Shown piece after piece: positions 25,992 to 38,046 of a DNA stretch of 64,000 bases. The notes beneath the pieces are model-generated. The model searched no databases, was not told where the DNA came from, and saw nothing but the letters and a program-made list of their open reading frames with translations. Every line of letters starts with the position of its first letter. Positions within the stretch are counted from its first letter, which is position 1. The translations under genes were made by a program, and so were the position numbers. Where the stretch lies: the NCBI RefSeq assembly GCF_900185615.1, contig NZ_FYAK01000001.1:343701-407700 (forward strand), given 5' to 3'. Origin of the DNA: Photobacterium malacitanum (GTDB lineage: Bacteria; Pseudomonadota; Gammaproteobacteria; Enterobacterales; Vibrionaceae).

Positions 25992-26690
25992 ATGTCAGAA
26001 CAGAAGCGAAAGGCCCTCAAGAAAATTGCAAAATGCCTTGAGTTGGGTAACTCAGCAAATGTAAACGAAGCCGCCCAAGCCATTCGTATGGCTCACCGCC
26101 TCATGCTCAAATATGGTCTAGAAAAAGACGATATTGAATTCATTAAGATGGGCAAAACCAAATCAAAAACACTATTACCAGCGGATATTAGTTCACAAAT
26201 TCTCAAAATCATTCGTGGTATTAATCGTCGCTTTGGGGTTGAGTGCGTTCTAACTAATTATAAAGGGTTAAAACAAGCTGAATTTATCGGCACTGCTGAG
26301 CGTGCTATTTTTGCAGCATTTGCCTTTGATATTGTTTACCGTGAAATGAACCAACAAACAGGTCAATTCCGCAACAGCTTTGCCGGTACAGGTACAAGTA
26401 CAGCAGAAGTAGCTCGTCGCGTATCATCCTTTCTGGCAGGCTGGCTTGAAGGTGCATTAGAAAAGTTACCCGTTTTAAATACTGATGATGATCATGACCA
26501 ACGTATGGCCAACTATATCGATAAGCAGTTTGAAAATTTAGATCGTGAAACGTTTAAAAAGCAACTCCAAGAAGCAATGAAAGCATTAACAGATGACTAC
26601 GAAAAAGGCATGAAAAAAGGCCGTTCGATTTCTGTTAACCGTCCTGTTGGTGGTACAAGTGCTCAACAAGAGCTCAAACGCTTAAACTAA
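25992..26690 (+). CDS. DUF2786 protein
   Basis: 232 residues. The N-terminal DUF2786 segment (about 5-45: ALKKIAKCLELGNSANVNEAAQA, then MLKYGLEKDDIE) is followed by a central region of conserved DUF7168 type (IRGINRRFGVECVLTNYKG, GTAERAIFAAFAFDIVYREM). The C-terminus is basic. Members occur in phages and bacteria; no activity is known. Ribosome site is weak. Monocistronic with a terminator. Confidence 0.82.
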   Translation: MSEQKRKALKKIAKCLELGNSANVNEAAQAIRMAHRLMLKYGLEKDDIEFIKMGKTKSKTLLPADISSQILKIIRGINRRFGVECVLTNYKGLKQAEFIGTAERAIFAAFAFDIVYREMNQQTGQFRNSFAGTGTSTAEVARRVSSFLAGWLEGALEKLPVLNTDDDHDQRMANYIDKQFENLDRETFKKQLQEAMKALTDDYEKGMKKGRSISVNRPVGGTSAQQELKRLN

Positions 26691-26707
26691 ATTTATCGTT
26701 TTTAAAC

Positions 26708-26734
26708 AAAAAAGTCGCTTATGCGGCTTTTTTT
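26708..26734 (+). terminator. Terminator after DUF2786 gene
   Basis: AAAAAGTCGC pairs with GCGGCTTTTT (one G-U) with a short loop, then T-run. Confidence 0.85.
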
Positions 26735-26986
26735 ATAAAAGTAGCCTGTAATGACCAGTCATAGCAATAAATGTTCTCTTATTATTTACCAACAAACCAT
26801 ACGAATTGAACAATAAAAACACCATTAAACTTACCTTATTGGTATCTGTACGTAGCTTTTTGAACAAGTCGTTTAAAAAAGCGGCAAAAGAATCTATTTC
26901 AATGTAAGAACATCAAAGAAGTGAGATTTATCTCTCATTTTTATGATAGAATGAATCAAAATCCCTTATTTCTATAGCCTTTAGAC

Positions 26987-28291
26987 ATGAAATTTCCTGG
27001 TCAACGTAAGTCAAAGCATTACTTCCCTGTCAATGCTCGCGATCCATTGGTTGTTCAAATTCAACAAGAAAACCCATTAGCTAAATCACATCTTGTTGGC
27101 GTAGGCCAAACGATTGTTGATATTGAAGCCCGTGTCGATGACGACTTTTTAGCCAGACATGCTCTAAGTAAAGGCCATTCATTAGTCCTTGATGAAGATA
27201 AAGCTGAACTGCTGTATCAGGAATTAAAAGAACGTAAATTGATCAGCCATGAATACCCTGGTGATACAATTGGTAATACGTTACATAACTACTCTGTATT
27301 AGCGGACGATAAATCAATTTTACTTGGCGTAATGAGCAAAGATCTTCAAATTGGCTCTTATGCTTATCGTTACCTTTGTAATACTTCTAGCCGTATTGAT
27401 CTTGATTACTTACAGCCTGTATGCGGCCCGATTGGTCGTTGTTACACGTTGATCACCAAAGATGGTGAGCGTACATTTGCAATCAATGAAGGCCAAATGA
27501 ATCAGCTTCGTCCTGATAGCATTCCTGAATGTGCATTTAAACAAGCCTCTGCACTTGTGCTTTCTTCTTACTTGGTTCGCGGTAAACCTACCGACCCAAT
27601 GAAAGATGCAGCACTTAAAGCCATTGAATTTGCTAAAAAGAATAATGTACCTGTAGTACTGACCCTTGGTACTAAATACGTTATTGAAGATAAACGTGAA
27701 TGGTGGATTGAGTTCATCAAAGAACACGTTACCTGTATCGCAATGAATGAAGAAGAAGCTGAAGCACTTACAGGCGAAACAGATCCTCTAATGGCTGCTG
27801 ATAAAGCACTAGAATGGGTTGATATGGTATTGTGTACTGCTGGCCCTGCAGGTCTTTATATGGCAGGTTACACTGATGACGAGCTAAAACGTGAATCAAC
27901 ATTGCCATTATTGCCTGGTCAAATCCCTGAATTTAATAAATATGAATTCAGTCGTCCAATGGCAAAAGCAGATTGTGAAAACCCTATTCGTGTTTACTCA
28001 CATATTGCACCTTACCTTGGTGGCCCGATGGAAATTAAAAATACCAACGGCGCAGGCGATGCTGCACTTTCTGCACTATTGCATGATATGTCAGCAAACC
28101 GTTTCCATAAAATCAATGTACCTAACTCTGCAAAACATACTGCGCAGTTTTTGTCATACTCTTCATTCTCTCAAATTTGCCAATACTCAAACCGCGTAAG
28201 TTACGAAGTGCTGATTCAACACGCACCTCGCCTTTCTCATGGTTTACCAGAACGTGAAGATTGCTTAGAAGAAGCATACTGGGAACGTTAA
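26987..28291 (+). CDS. gsk: Inosine/guanosine kinase
   Basis: Phosphorylates inosine and guanosine to IMP and GMP in purine salvage. 434 residues, the exact E. coli Gsk length. PfkB (ribokinase) family: N-terminal substrate region VGVGQTIVDIEARVDDD (about 37-53), and the C-terminal catalytic/anion-hole motif NTNGAGDAAL with Asp near residue 357. AMNEEEAEALTGE is the conserved pre-ATP-site helix. Monocistronic, with a terminator 25 bases downstream. Confidence 0.95.
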   Translation: MKFPGQRKSKHYFPVNARDPLVVQIQQENPLAKSHLVGVGQTIVDIEARVDDDFLARHALSKGHSLVLDEDKAELLYQELKERKLISHEYPGDTIGNTLHNYSVLADDKSILLGVMSKDLQIGSYAYRYLCNTSSRIDLDYLQPVCGPIGRCYTLITKDGERTFAINEGQMNQLRPDSIPECAFKQASALVLSSYLVRGKPTDPMKDAALKAIEFAKKNNVPVVLTLGTKYVIEDKREWWIEFIKEHVTCIAMNEEEAEALTGETDPLMAADKALEWVDMVLCTAGPAGLYMAGYTDDELKRESTLPLLPGQIPEFNKYEFSRPMAKADCENPIRVYSHIAPYLGGPMEIKNTNGAGDAALSALLHDMSANRFHKINVPNSAKHTAQFLSYSSFSQICQYSNRVSYEVLIQHAPRLSHGLPEREDCLEEAYWER

Positions 28292-28317
28292 TTAACAAAT
28301 ACTGATTACCTTTTTCT

Positions 28318-28345
28318 AAAAAGAGCGAATTTTCGCTCTTTTTTT
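28318..28345 (+). terminator. Terminator after gsk
   Basis: AAAAAGAGCGAA pairs with TTCGCTCTTTTT, tiny loop, T-run. Confidence 0.92.
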
Positions 28346-28646
28346 ATATCTGTTAGTTACTCATGTTTTCTATCACATAAACATTAATCGTTGGTGACTG
28401 ATTTAAGATGATAACTTCGCTCATAATAACAACTGTAAATAACAGGCCTTCTCGTTAATTTTAAAATTGCCTTAATCAACTGATTTATAATCATAAATAA
28501 AAACAACTGTACATAAAACATTCATTTTTAGTGCATTTTTATCGGCTTTTGATAATTAAATAATAACTCTTAACTAAGATCACATTGTCGACATTCAATC
28601 AACAGCAAACTGTGACCAAGTTAAAGGAAAAGCTTTTCATCGCTAT

Positions 28647-28671
28647 ATTTTAGTAAAAGTTTTACTAAAAT
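28647..28671. promoter_or_regulatory. 25-bp perfect palindrome, candidate operator
   Basis: ATTTTAGTAAA, three bases, TTTACTAAAAT: perfect 11-bp arms, 126 bases before the APC transporter start. The rest of the 450-base gap (28346-28796) is AT-rich promoter-like DNA with no gene seen. Confidence 0.6.
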
Positions 28672-28712
28672 CCATTCCATGTTAACTAAGTTGATGGCAT
28701 TAACACCATTAA

Positions 28713-30230
<1,518 letters not shown>

Positions 30231-30252
30231 TTAGACATATTCCCCCTAAAAC

Positions 30253-30285
30253 AAAAAGCCGATGCGGTTATCGCATCGGCTTTTT
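30253..30285. terminator. Bidirectional terminator, APC gene / hrpA
   Basis: AAAAAGCCGATGCG pairs with CGCATCGGCTTTTT, a perfect 14-bp stem with a five-base loop. Confidence 0.93.
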
Positions 30286-30321
30286 CATTTATAGAACTTG
30301 TATTGCTACTAAATTAAGTGA

Positions 30322-33300
30322 CTAGCACTCATTAATAGCATTACGCACTCGCTTATCTGAAATTGGATAAGGTGTTCCTAGCTGTTGAGCAAAGAAACTT
30401 ACACGAAGTTCTTCTATCATCCAGCGTATTTCTTTGACTTTATCAGGCACAGGTTGCCCTTTCGGAATCTTATTCAATAGTTCTTTGTATTCATTAACCA
30501 CTGATTCAATTTTCAGAACATGTACGCGATCTTTATTTGGATCAATCGGCAGTTTTTCCATACGGCGCTCAATAGCACGCATATAACGTAAAATATCAGG
30601 TAAACGCTTCCAGCCACATTCAGTTGCAAAGCCTTTAAATATCAAACCATCAATTTGGGCTTTAATATCCGACATTGCAAATGCCATGCGTAAATCGATA
30701 CGGCCTTTTAAGCGTTTAGAAATATTAAATGCTGTTGTTAGTATTTCTTCTACCTGTTTAGCAATTTCAACTACCGTATCACCAAGTTCAGCACGAACAT
30801 ACTCTTTCAATGCTTCAAAGGTTTCAGGCTGCCACGCTAAACCGCCTTTTTGTTCTATCAGCTTATCGATACCACATGCAATACAGTCATCAATCAAATC
30901 AAGTACACGGCCGTAGGGGTTAAAGTACAAACCTAACTTTGATTTATTTGGTAAGTTTGAGTGCAAGTACTTAATCGGTGACGGGATGTTTAATAAAATC
31001 AAACGTCGTTGACCCGCTTGCATTGCATTATGCTGTTCTTCTTCCGTTTCAAACAGTTTAATACCAACTGAATCTTTGTTATCTGTTAACGCAGGGAACG
31101 CTTTAACTTCAAAGCCTCCACGCTTTTGTTGGTAACGCTCAGGTAGCGCCCCAAAGCTCCACGTTTTCAAACCCTCTTGTTCAATGTCATCATCAGCAAC
31201 TTGCGATAATGTTTCTTGTACTTTTTCTTTAAGGTTATCTTTTAGACCATAAATATCTTTGCTTTCACGTAGCTTGCGATTGTGATGGTCAACTGCACGG
31301 TAAGTGATCTTAAGATGATCGGGGATCTGGTCTAATTTCCAATCTTCACGAACCAGAGTCACACCCGTCATTCTTTTCAGCTCTTTCTCTAATGCGTCTA
31401 GTAATGGCATCTCCATCGGCTTAACACGCGCGAGAAATGCATCGGCATAATTAGGTGCTGGAACAAAGTTACGACGTAACGTTTTGGGTAGCGCTTTAAT
31501 GAGTGCAACCACAAGTTCATGACGTAAACCAGGAATTTGCCAATCAAAACCATCTGGCTTCACTTGGTTTAAAATCGCCAATGGCACATGAACAGTCACA
31601 CCATCGTTATCTTCACCCGGCTCAAACTGATAACTTAATTTAAGCTTCAAGTTTCCTTGATGCCAGAAGTTAGGATAATCAAGATCAGTGACATGGCTGG
31701 CATCACCACGGAACAACATCTCACGTTCAAAGTTAAGCAGTTCAGGGTTTTCTTTTGAGGCTTTTTTCCACCAGCTATCAAAATGACGCCCAGAAGTAGC
31801 TTTTAAATCAATACGCTGATCGTAAAAGTTAAACAGCTCGTCATCATCAATCAAAATATCACGGCGGCGAGATTTATGCTCTAGCTCTTCAACTTCACGT
31901 AATAGCTTACGGTTTTGTTGATAGAACTTATGCTTGGTGTCCCAATCACCTTCAACTAATGCTGAACGAATAAAGATTTCACGTGATAACGCTGGATCAA
32001 TATTGCCGTAGTTAACTTTACGTTTAGCTACCACCGGAATGCCATAAAGAGTGACTTTCTCAAACGCATGTACTGCGGCTGATTTTTTCTCCCAATGAGG
32101 CTCACTGTAACTACGCTTGATCAAATGCTCAGCCAATGGTTCTACCCATTCAGGCTGAATTTTAGCACCAATTCGACCCCATAAACGCGAGGTTTCAACC
32201 AGTTCAGCCACCATTACCCATTTCGGCTGTTTCTTGAAAATGCCCGATCCTGGGAAGATATTAAAGCGAGCATTACGCGCACCTTGATATTCATTCTTCT
32301 CTTGATCTTTCATACCGATATGCGAGAGCAAGCCACTCAACAATGCGATATGAATACCGTCATAGCTAGCTTCATTGCCATTCATTTTTAACTCAAGCTC
32401 TTTAACGACTTGGTTAACTTGATAGTAAATATCTTGCCACTCACGAATACGTAAATAGTTTAAGTATTCTTTTTTACACAAACGACGGAAATGATTATTA
32501 GATAACGCTTTCTGTTGCTCTTGAATGTAATCCCACAGGTTCACAAACGTGATAAAGTCAGAATCTTTATCGTAAAAACGACGATGTTTTTCATCTGATT
32601 GTTGCTTTTTATCCGATGGTCGCTCACGTGGATCTTGAATAGATAGCGCACAAGCAATGATCATCACTTCACGTAACGAACCCGTTTTAGGTGCTTCTAA
32701 TACCATACGCGCCAAACGTGGATCGATAGGTAAACGGGCTAACTGGCGACCAAGATTTGATAATCGCTTACGTGGATCGCTCGCTTTAGGGTTGATTGCC
32801 CCTAACTCTTCTAGCAAACGAATACCATCTTGAATATTGCGATTATCAGGTGCTTCTACAAATGGAAATGCTTGAATATCGCCCAAGCCAATTGCCGTCA
32901 TTTGTAGAATAACTGACGCTAAGTTAGTACGCAGGATTTCTGGATCGGTAAACTCTGGGCGTGATAAGTAATCTTCCTCAGAATACAAACGAATACAAAT
33001 ACCTTCTTGTACACGACCACAACGTCCCATTCGCTGATTAGCACTCGCTTGTGAAATCGCTTCAATGGGTAGACGTTGAACTTTAGTGCGATAGCTATAA
33101 CGGCTAATACGCGCAGTACCTGGGTCGATAACGTATTTAATTCCTGGCACTGTTAGCGATGTTTCTGCAACGTTGGTCGAAAGAACAATTCGACGACCGT
33201 TGTGAGACTGGAAGACTCTATTTTGTTCACTCGCTGATAATCGTGCATACAAAGGTAAAATTTCAGTATGACGCAAATTGCGTTTTTCTAATGCATCTGC

Positions 33301-34296
33301 GGTATCACGAATTTCACGCTCACCGTTCATAAAGATCAGAATGTCACCCATGCCTTCATCACACAGTTCATCAACTGCATCAAAAATAGCATCAAGCTGA
33401 TCGCGATCAGTATCATCGCCATCTTCAACAACAGGACGATAGCGAACTTCTACCGGGAATGTACGGCCAGATACTTCAATAATAGGCGCATTATTAAAGT
33501 GTTTTGAAAAACGCTCAGGATCGATGGTTGCCGAGGTAATAATTACCTTTAAATCCGGGCGCTTAGGCAATAACTCGCGTAAGTAACCCATGATAAAATC
33601 GATATTAAGACTACGTTCGTGAGCTTCATCGATAATGATAGTGTCATATTGACTTAAAAAACGGTCGTGCTGAATCTCTGCCAGCAAAATACCGTCAGTC
33701 ATTAATTTAACGTGGCTACGCTCGGAGACTTGATCGTTAAATCGTACTTTATAGCCGACATGCGACCCTAGCTCACACTCCATTTCCTCGGCAATACGAG
33801 TAGCAACAGAACGTGCAGCTAAACGACGAGGTTGAGTATGACCAATCATACCGTGAGTACCACGTCCAAGCTCTAGACAAATTTTAGGTAACTGAGTCGT
33901 TTTGCCTGAACCTGTTTCACCTGCCACAATAACCACTTGGTTATGTTTAATCGCTTCTGCAATCTCGTCTTTTTTCTGACTAACGGGCAGCTGAGCCGGA
34001 TAAATAATTTTAGGACGATGATTTCGGCGTAATTCCACCGTCTGCATTGATTTAGCAATATCTAACGCAATTTCATCAAATACTGCATGCTTTGATTTTT
34101 CATTTTTAATTCTTGATGCGCCTTGTACACGTTTGTGTAGACGAAAACGATCGCGCATCATGCAATCTTTAATCGCAGACTTTAACGTTTTTTCGTTATT
34201 CAACACGTCTGCTTGAGTTTGATTCGACTGACTCAATGTAATTCCTGTCTTTTCAATGACTAATTGATACCGATCATTCACATACAACAATGCCAT
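30322..34296 (-). CDS. hrpA: ATP-dependent RNA helicase HrpA
   Basis: DEAH-box RNA helicase of 1324 residues, as expected for HrpA. Walker A GETGSGKT (126-133), DEAH (223-226), the TSATID motif III and QRMGRCGR motif VI (near 420) are all present. Then come the HA2/OB-fold region and a long DUF3418 C-terminal half. In E. coli HrpA resolves stalled ribosomes and processes certain mRNAs. Monocistronic, next to a MATE gene on the same strand but separated by its terminator. Confidence 0.96.
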   Translation of the reverse strand: MALLYVNDRYQLVIEKTGITLSQSNQTQADVLNNEKTLKSAIKDCMMRDRFRLHKRVQGASRIKNEKSKHAVFDEIALDIAKSMQTVELRRNHRPKIIYPAQLPVSQKKDEIAEAIKHNQVVIVAGETGSGKTTQLPKICLELGRGTHGMIGHTQPRRLAARSVATRIAEEMECELGSHVGYKVRFNDQVSERSHVKLMTDGILLAEIQHDRFLSQYDTIIIDEAHERSLNIDFIMGYLRELLPKRPDLKVIITSATIDPERFSKHFNNAPIIEVSGRTFPVEVRYRPVVEDGDDTDRDQLDAIFDAVDELCDEGMGDILIFMNGEREIRDTADALEKRNLRHTEILPLYARLSASEQNRVFQSHNGRRIVLSTNVAETSLTVPGIKYVIDPGTARISRYSYRTKVQRLPIEAISQASANQRMGRCGRVQEGICIRLYSEEDYLSRPEFTDPEILRTNLASVILQMTAIGLGDIQAFPFVEAPDNRNIQDGIRLLEELGAINPKASDPRKRLSNLGRQLARLPIDPRLARMVLEAPKTGSLREVMIIACALSIQDPRERPSDKKQQSDEKHRRFYDKDSDFITFVNLWDYIQEQQKALSNNHFRRLCKKEYLNYLRIREWQDIYYQVNQVVKELELKMNGNEASYDGIHIALLSGLLSHIGMKDQEKNEYQGARNARFNIFPGSGIFKKQPKWVMVAELVETSRLWGRIGAKIQPEWVEPLAEHLIKRSYSEPHWEKKSAAVHAFEKVTLYGIPVVAKRKVNYGNIDPALSREIFIRSALVEGDWDTKHKFYQQNRKLLREVEELEHKSRRRDILIDDDELFNFYDQRIDLKATSGRHFDSWWKKASKENPELLNFEREMLFRGDASHVTDLDYPNFWHQGNLKLKLSYQFEPGEDNDGVTVHVPLAILNQVKPDGFDWQIPGLRHELVVALIKALPKTLRRNFVPAPNYADAFLARVKPMEMPLLDALEKELKRMTGVTLVREDWKLDQIPDHLKITYRAVDHHNRKLRESKDIYGLKDNLKEKVQETLSQVADDDIEQEGLKTWSFGALPERYQQKRGGFEVKAFPALTDNKDSVGIKLFETEEEQHNAMQAGQRRLILLNIPSPIKYLHSNLPNKSKLGLYFNPYGRVLDLIDDCIACGIDKLIEQKGGLAWQPETFEALKEYVRAELGDTVVEIAKQVEEILTTAFNISKRLKGRIDLRMAFAMSDIKAQIDGLIFKGFATECGWKRLPDILRYMRAIERRMEKLPIDPNKDRVHVLKIESVVNEYKELLNKIPKGQPVPDKVKEIRWMIEELRVSFFAQQLGTPYPISDKRVRNAINEC

Positions 34297-34398
34297 CGGT
34301 ATAACTTGGCGATTCGAAATTTTTTGTTAATTCTATCACAAATCAAACGGTGTGATCGCTGCTAAAAAGATAATTACTTACAACAGCCTAATCAGTCA

Positions 34399-34431
34399 TA
34401 AAAAAGCCCATTCGTTGGCATTCAAATGGGC
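34399..34431 (-). terminator. Terminator of the MATE gene
   Basis: GCCCATT pairs with AATGGGC. On the minus strand a T-run follows (the A-run at 34399-34405). Confidence 0.85.
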
Positions 34432-34465
34432 AAATCTTATTGATAAACAATGCGTTTACAAACAA

Positions 34466-35857
34466 TCACATCGAAACTAATACATTGTCAGTATCATTGA
34501 TTAAATTCGCTAACCACTTACGGCCACGAATACGATAGGTTGTCAGAGCGACTTTCACTACTTCTTCAGCTAAAATAGCCGTTAATACCCAATGTAGAGG
34601 CCAGCCTAAAAATATTCCGGTAAAAATCGCCAAAGGAATACCTACTCCCCATTGACCAAATAAATCAATGAAAATACTGTATTTAATATCACCACCGCTG
34701 CGCAATACACCACCAATACCCACCATGTTAAATACTTTCAAAAACAACCCAAGCGCAAGTACCATGGTGACATTTAATGACATGGTTAAGTTAGGCGTAT
34801 CTGCCTGTTGAAGCCACAAGCTTACTGTATCACTCGCTAGCCAAATTGAGATGCCTAGCACAAAAGCCATCGACACACTCAACCCAATAAAAAACCATGA
34901 TTGATGCCAAGCACGTTGGTAATTTTCAGCGCCGAGTTCATGACCTAAGATAGTAGAAGCGGCAACAGCAAAACCAATGAAGGCTGAAATAAGTACTCCT
35001 TCAATCGGAGCCAGCAAACTAATAATGGCTAACTCTGTCACACCTAACTGAGCAAAAATAACACTGTAAACCAACACCCCCATCGCCCAGCCTGCATCAT
35101 GAATGATCATTGGCATAGCAATCGCAAAGTATCGTTTACGGGCTTGTGGTGTTTTAGCAGTATCAATATCAATCGCTAACGGCAGAATTTCACGATGCCG
35201 GTAATAAGTAACCGTTAATAAAATTACCGTTTGAATACCACGTGAAATTGTTGTCCCTAACGCCGCTCCTGCAACCCCCATTTCAGGAAAACCGTATAAA
35301 CCAAAAATCAATAATGCATTTAAGGTTGCATTTAGTAACACCGCTACCAAACCAACATAAGTCGGCATTTTTGCTTCACCAACAGCGCGTAAAGCGGCCT
35401 CCAATGGCACGACAATCGCCGTAAAAATAATGCTCCAGCCACATACATATAAGTAATCTTGAGCATGAATGACAAAATCAGCTTGATCACTAATCACAGC
35501 GACTATTTGTTGTGGAAACAAACGGTAAATGATGGCAAAAGGTAACGTAAAAGCAATCGCACACACCCACGATTGTAATAAGGTTCGACGCACGCCATCC
35601 ATTCTCCCTGCGCCAAAATATTGCGCGGCCAAAACACCAACAGCACCACTGACGCCTACCACCAGCAATAAATTGAAAAAGAAAATACGGTTGCCAATAC
35701 CCACAGCAGCTACTGGCGATTCACCCAGTTTTGACACCATCAGTACATCGACTAAACCCAGTAATGCAAACAGCATCGACTGCATTGAAACCGGTAATGC
35801 TAATCGCCACGTTTTATACCAAAAATTTCTATCTGCTGATGTACGCCATGTCGTCAT
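34466..35857 (-). CDS. MATE-family efflux transporter
   Basis: 463 residues with 12 TM segments in two halves. Typical motifs include LALPVSMQSMLFALLGLVDVLMVSKLGE (in TM1), GVSGAVGVLAAQYFGAG (about 69-85) and the second-half GFAVAASTILGHELGAENYQRAWH. MATE pumps exchange drugs or metabolites for Na+ or H+. Divergent from an AraC-family gene (126-base gap), which may activate it in response to a substrate. Confidence 0.9.
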   Translation of the reverse strand: MTTWRTSADRNFWYKTWRLALPVSMQSMLFALLGLVDVLMVSKLGESPVAAVGIGNRIFFFNLLLVVGVSGAVGVLAAQYFGAGRMDGVRRTLLQSWVCAIAFTLPFAIIYRLFPQQIVAVISDQADFVIHAQDYLYVCGWSIIFTAIVVPLEAALRAVGEAKMPTYVGLVAVLLNATLNALLIFGLYGFPEMGVAGAALGTTISRGIQTVILLTVTYYRHREILPLAIDIDTAKTPQARKRYFAIAMPMIIHDAGWAMGVLVYSVIFAQLGVTELAIISLLAPIEGVLISAFIGFAVAASTILGHELGAENYQRAWHQSWFFIGLSVSMAFVLGISIWLASDTVSLWLQQADTPNLTMSLNVTMVLALGLFLKVFNMVGIGGVLRSGGDIKYSIFIDLFGQWGVGIPLAIFTGIFLGWPLHWVLTAILAEEVVKVALTTYRIRGRKWLANLINDTDNVLVSM

Positions 35858-35983
35858 AATTACATACTCAATTAACGGTTAGCTTGTGATAGTGATCATA
35901 CCTAGTGTTATTAATTTGCGGTTATTCTAAGCAATCAAAAACGTTTGCCAAACTATCAAATTTAATCAAAAAAGGACTTTTTA

Positions 35984-36844
35984 ATGGCATGGTTTGAACA
36001 TTTAAATATCTCATCGCAATGCCAATCAATCATTATTGACCAAGTACAATCATTAGCCTTGGAACAAAAACACATCATTCAATGTGGCATTAATTATGGC
36101 AAAGAAGCATTTACTATTTATCGCCGTAACCCAGATATGCATATGTTGTTATTTACTATCAAAGGCCGCGGTAGACTTAGTACGCCAGCCAAGCAATGGG
36201 ATTTACAACCAGAGCATGTCATCTATGTCCCGCCGGGGCATGAAAATGGATTTGATATCAATCCAGATGAGAATCAGGAACTTATTTGGGATATGGCATG
36301 GGTAATGTTAGAACAACAAAGTTATTGGGATCAGCGTTTACCCGATGACATAACCTATTATCCAACTCAGTCAGGAACATTATTATTTCAAACTATCAAT
36401 TGTCTTCAGCAAGCACTGTGTTTGAGCTATCCCCTTGCAGATCAAATTTCAACCAATATCACTGAACAATTATGCTTACTGGTCGCTAACCGCACAGTGC
36501 CTCACTCCCCTTTGGCTTTACAGCGTTTAGAGCGCGTCTTTCAGCATGCTAAACGGCAATTACACTACCCATGGCAAGTAAAAGATCTCGCCGCTGTATA
36601 TCCATGCTCTGAACCGCATTTACACCGTCTATGTCAGCAATATTATAGCCAAGCACCAATGGCACGTTTGACTCATTTACGTATGGAGCATGCTGCCGGT
36701 TTATTAACCACTACATCATGGCCTATTCAACACATCAGTGATTTTTGTGGTTATCCAAATCCAACCAATTTTAGTACCCGTTTTAAAAGCTGGAGCTCTT
36801 TTAGTCCACGTCAGTTCAGATCACGGTTTCAGAATGAACCTTAA
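35984..36844 (+). CDS. AraC-family transcriptional regulator
   Basis: 286 residues. N-terminal cupin-like sensor (about 40-130: LLFTIKGRGRLSTPAKQWDL, VIYVPPGHENGFD) and C-terminal double helix-turn-helix (about 185-280), with the second motif ending HISDFCGYPNPTNFSTRFKSW...SPRQFR, the AraC signature. AGGA ribosome site nine bases before ATG. The divergent MATE pump is the likely target; the ligand may be sugar-like given the cupin. Confidence 0.9.
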   Translation: MAWFEHLNISSQCQSIIIDQVQSLALEQKHIIQCGINYGKEAFTIYRRNPDMHMLLFTIKGRGRLSTPAKQWDLQPEHVIYVPPGHENGFDINPDENQELIWDMAWVMLEQQSYWDQRLPDDITYYPTQSGTLLFQTINCLQQALCLSYPLADQISTNITEQLCLLVANRTVPHSPLALQRLERVFQHAKRQLHYPWQVKDLAAVYPCSEPHLHRLCQQYYSQAPMARLTHLRMEHAAGLLTTTSWPIQHISDFCGYPNPTNFSTRFKSWSSFSPRQFRSRFQNEP

Positions 36845-36967
36845 GCCTTTACTGCTCAATCAATAACCATCAAATATTTTATTTTCTATCGATGGCTTAT
36901 ATCGGTTAAGCTTATAAGCATAAAATAAATAAGACTTAAGTACTTAGCACTATTGAAGGGATCCTCT

Positions 36968-37942
36968 ATGCCACATTGTTTTGCTTACTGTTATCAACTT
37001 AATGGCGATCATTCCAAACCAGCACTGACCCTTGATAAAATTAATAACTGGCAACCCGATGATGGTCTGCTTTGGTTACACCTTGATTTTACTCAGCCAC
37101 AAGCACAGCAATGGATACAACAAAGTCAATTACCTGATATCGAGAAAGATTCACTAACCAATGATCGAGATCGCCCACGTTTAAACCAAACTAAAGATGG
37201 CTTTTTCTTAGCACTACGCGGCGTGGAAATAGATAAAAACGCCCACAACAAACCCTCTGATAAAATGCTGTCTATTCGTGGTTATTTTACTCAAAACCTC
37301 ATTGTTACTACTTCAGATCAGCCTGTCGTTGCGATCTCTCGTATCGCCGCTCATATTGAGGGCGGCTTTGGACCAACAACCATTGGTAATTTTATTTTAA
37401 GTTTATGTGACCATTTGGTCAGTCGAAAAATGAAGGTTATTGATAACCTTGATGAACAATTGACAGAGCTTGAAGAGCAAGTCATGACTGATAGCGATAT
37501 GAATTTACGTAATAGTATCGCGGTATTACGTCGTGAAACGGTAAAATTACGCCATTCAATGACCCCGCAGCGGGACGCATTAGCAAAATTAATTACCATT
37601 GAAACACCACTACTTTCTTTAGCAGAACGTCAAAAAATTCATGAGGTTGATGAGAAAATCAGTCATGCACTTGACGATCTTAATGCAATTCGTGAACGCG
37701 CCAATGTCACCCAAGAAGAATTAATGAGTTTGCAATCAGAAGCATTAAATCAACGTTTATACTTTTTATCGCTCATTACCACTGTCTTCTTACCACTTGG
37801 TTTTTTAACCGGTTTATTTGGGGTTAACCTTGATGGCATTCCAGGAGCCGAGGATCATCTGTCATTTTCAATCTTCTGTGGATTATTAGTCGGAGTATTG
37901 ATTCTACAACTGGCATTATTTTATCGTCGAAAGTGGATATAA
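36968..37942 (+). CDS. zntB: Zinc transporter ZntB (CorA family)
   Basis: 324 residues. Cytoplasmic N-domain and long helices (about 160-260), then two C-terminal TM segments with LTGLFGVNLDGIPGAED between them. CorA Mg2+ channels have GMN at this point; GVN with the following GIPG is the ZntB form. It moves Zn2+ across the inner membrane, coupled to protons. ATG 36968 follows GAAGGGA by seven bases; the in-frame TTG 15 bases earlier lies ahead of that site. Confidence 0.9.
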   Translation: MPHCFAYCYQLNGDHSKPALTLDKINNWQPDDGLLWLHLDFTQPQAQQWIQQSQLPDIEKDSLTNDRDRPRLNQTKDGFFLALRGVEIDKNAHNKPSDKMLSIRGYFTQNLIVTTSDQPVVAISRIAAHIEGGFGPTTIGNFILSLCDHLVSRKMKVIDNLDEQLTELEEQVMTDSDMNLRNSIAVLRRETVKLRHSMTPQRDALAKLITIETPLLSLAERQKIHEVDEKISHALDDLNAIRERANVTQEELMSLQSEALNQRLYFLSLITTVFLPLGFLTGLFGVNLDGIPGAEDHLSFSIFCGLLVGVLILQLALFYRRKWI

Positions 37943-38046
37943 CCTATAAAACTGCAAACGTATATTTAGCGACTTTTATTTTTTCGTCATCTCGTTATAA
38001 ACTTAAGAGTTAATTATAGGTAATTATTATCAAAATAAGGGCCACA

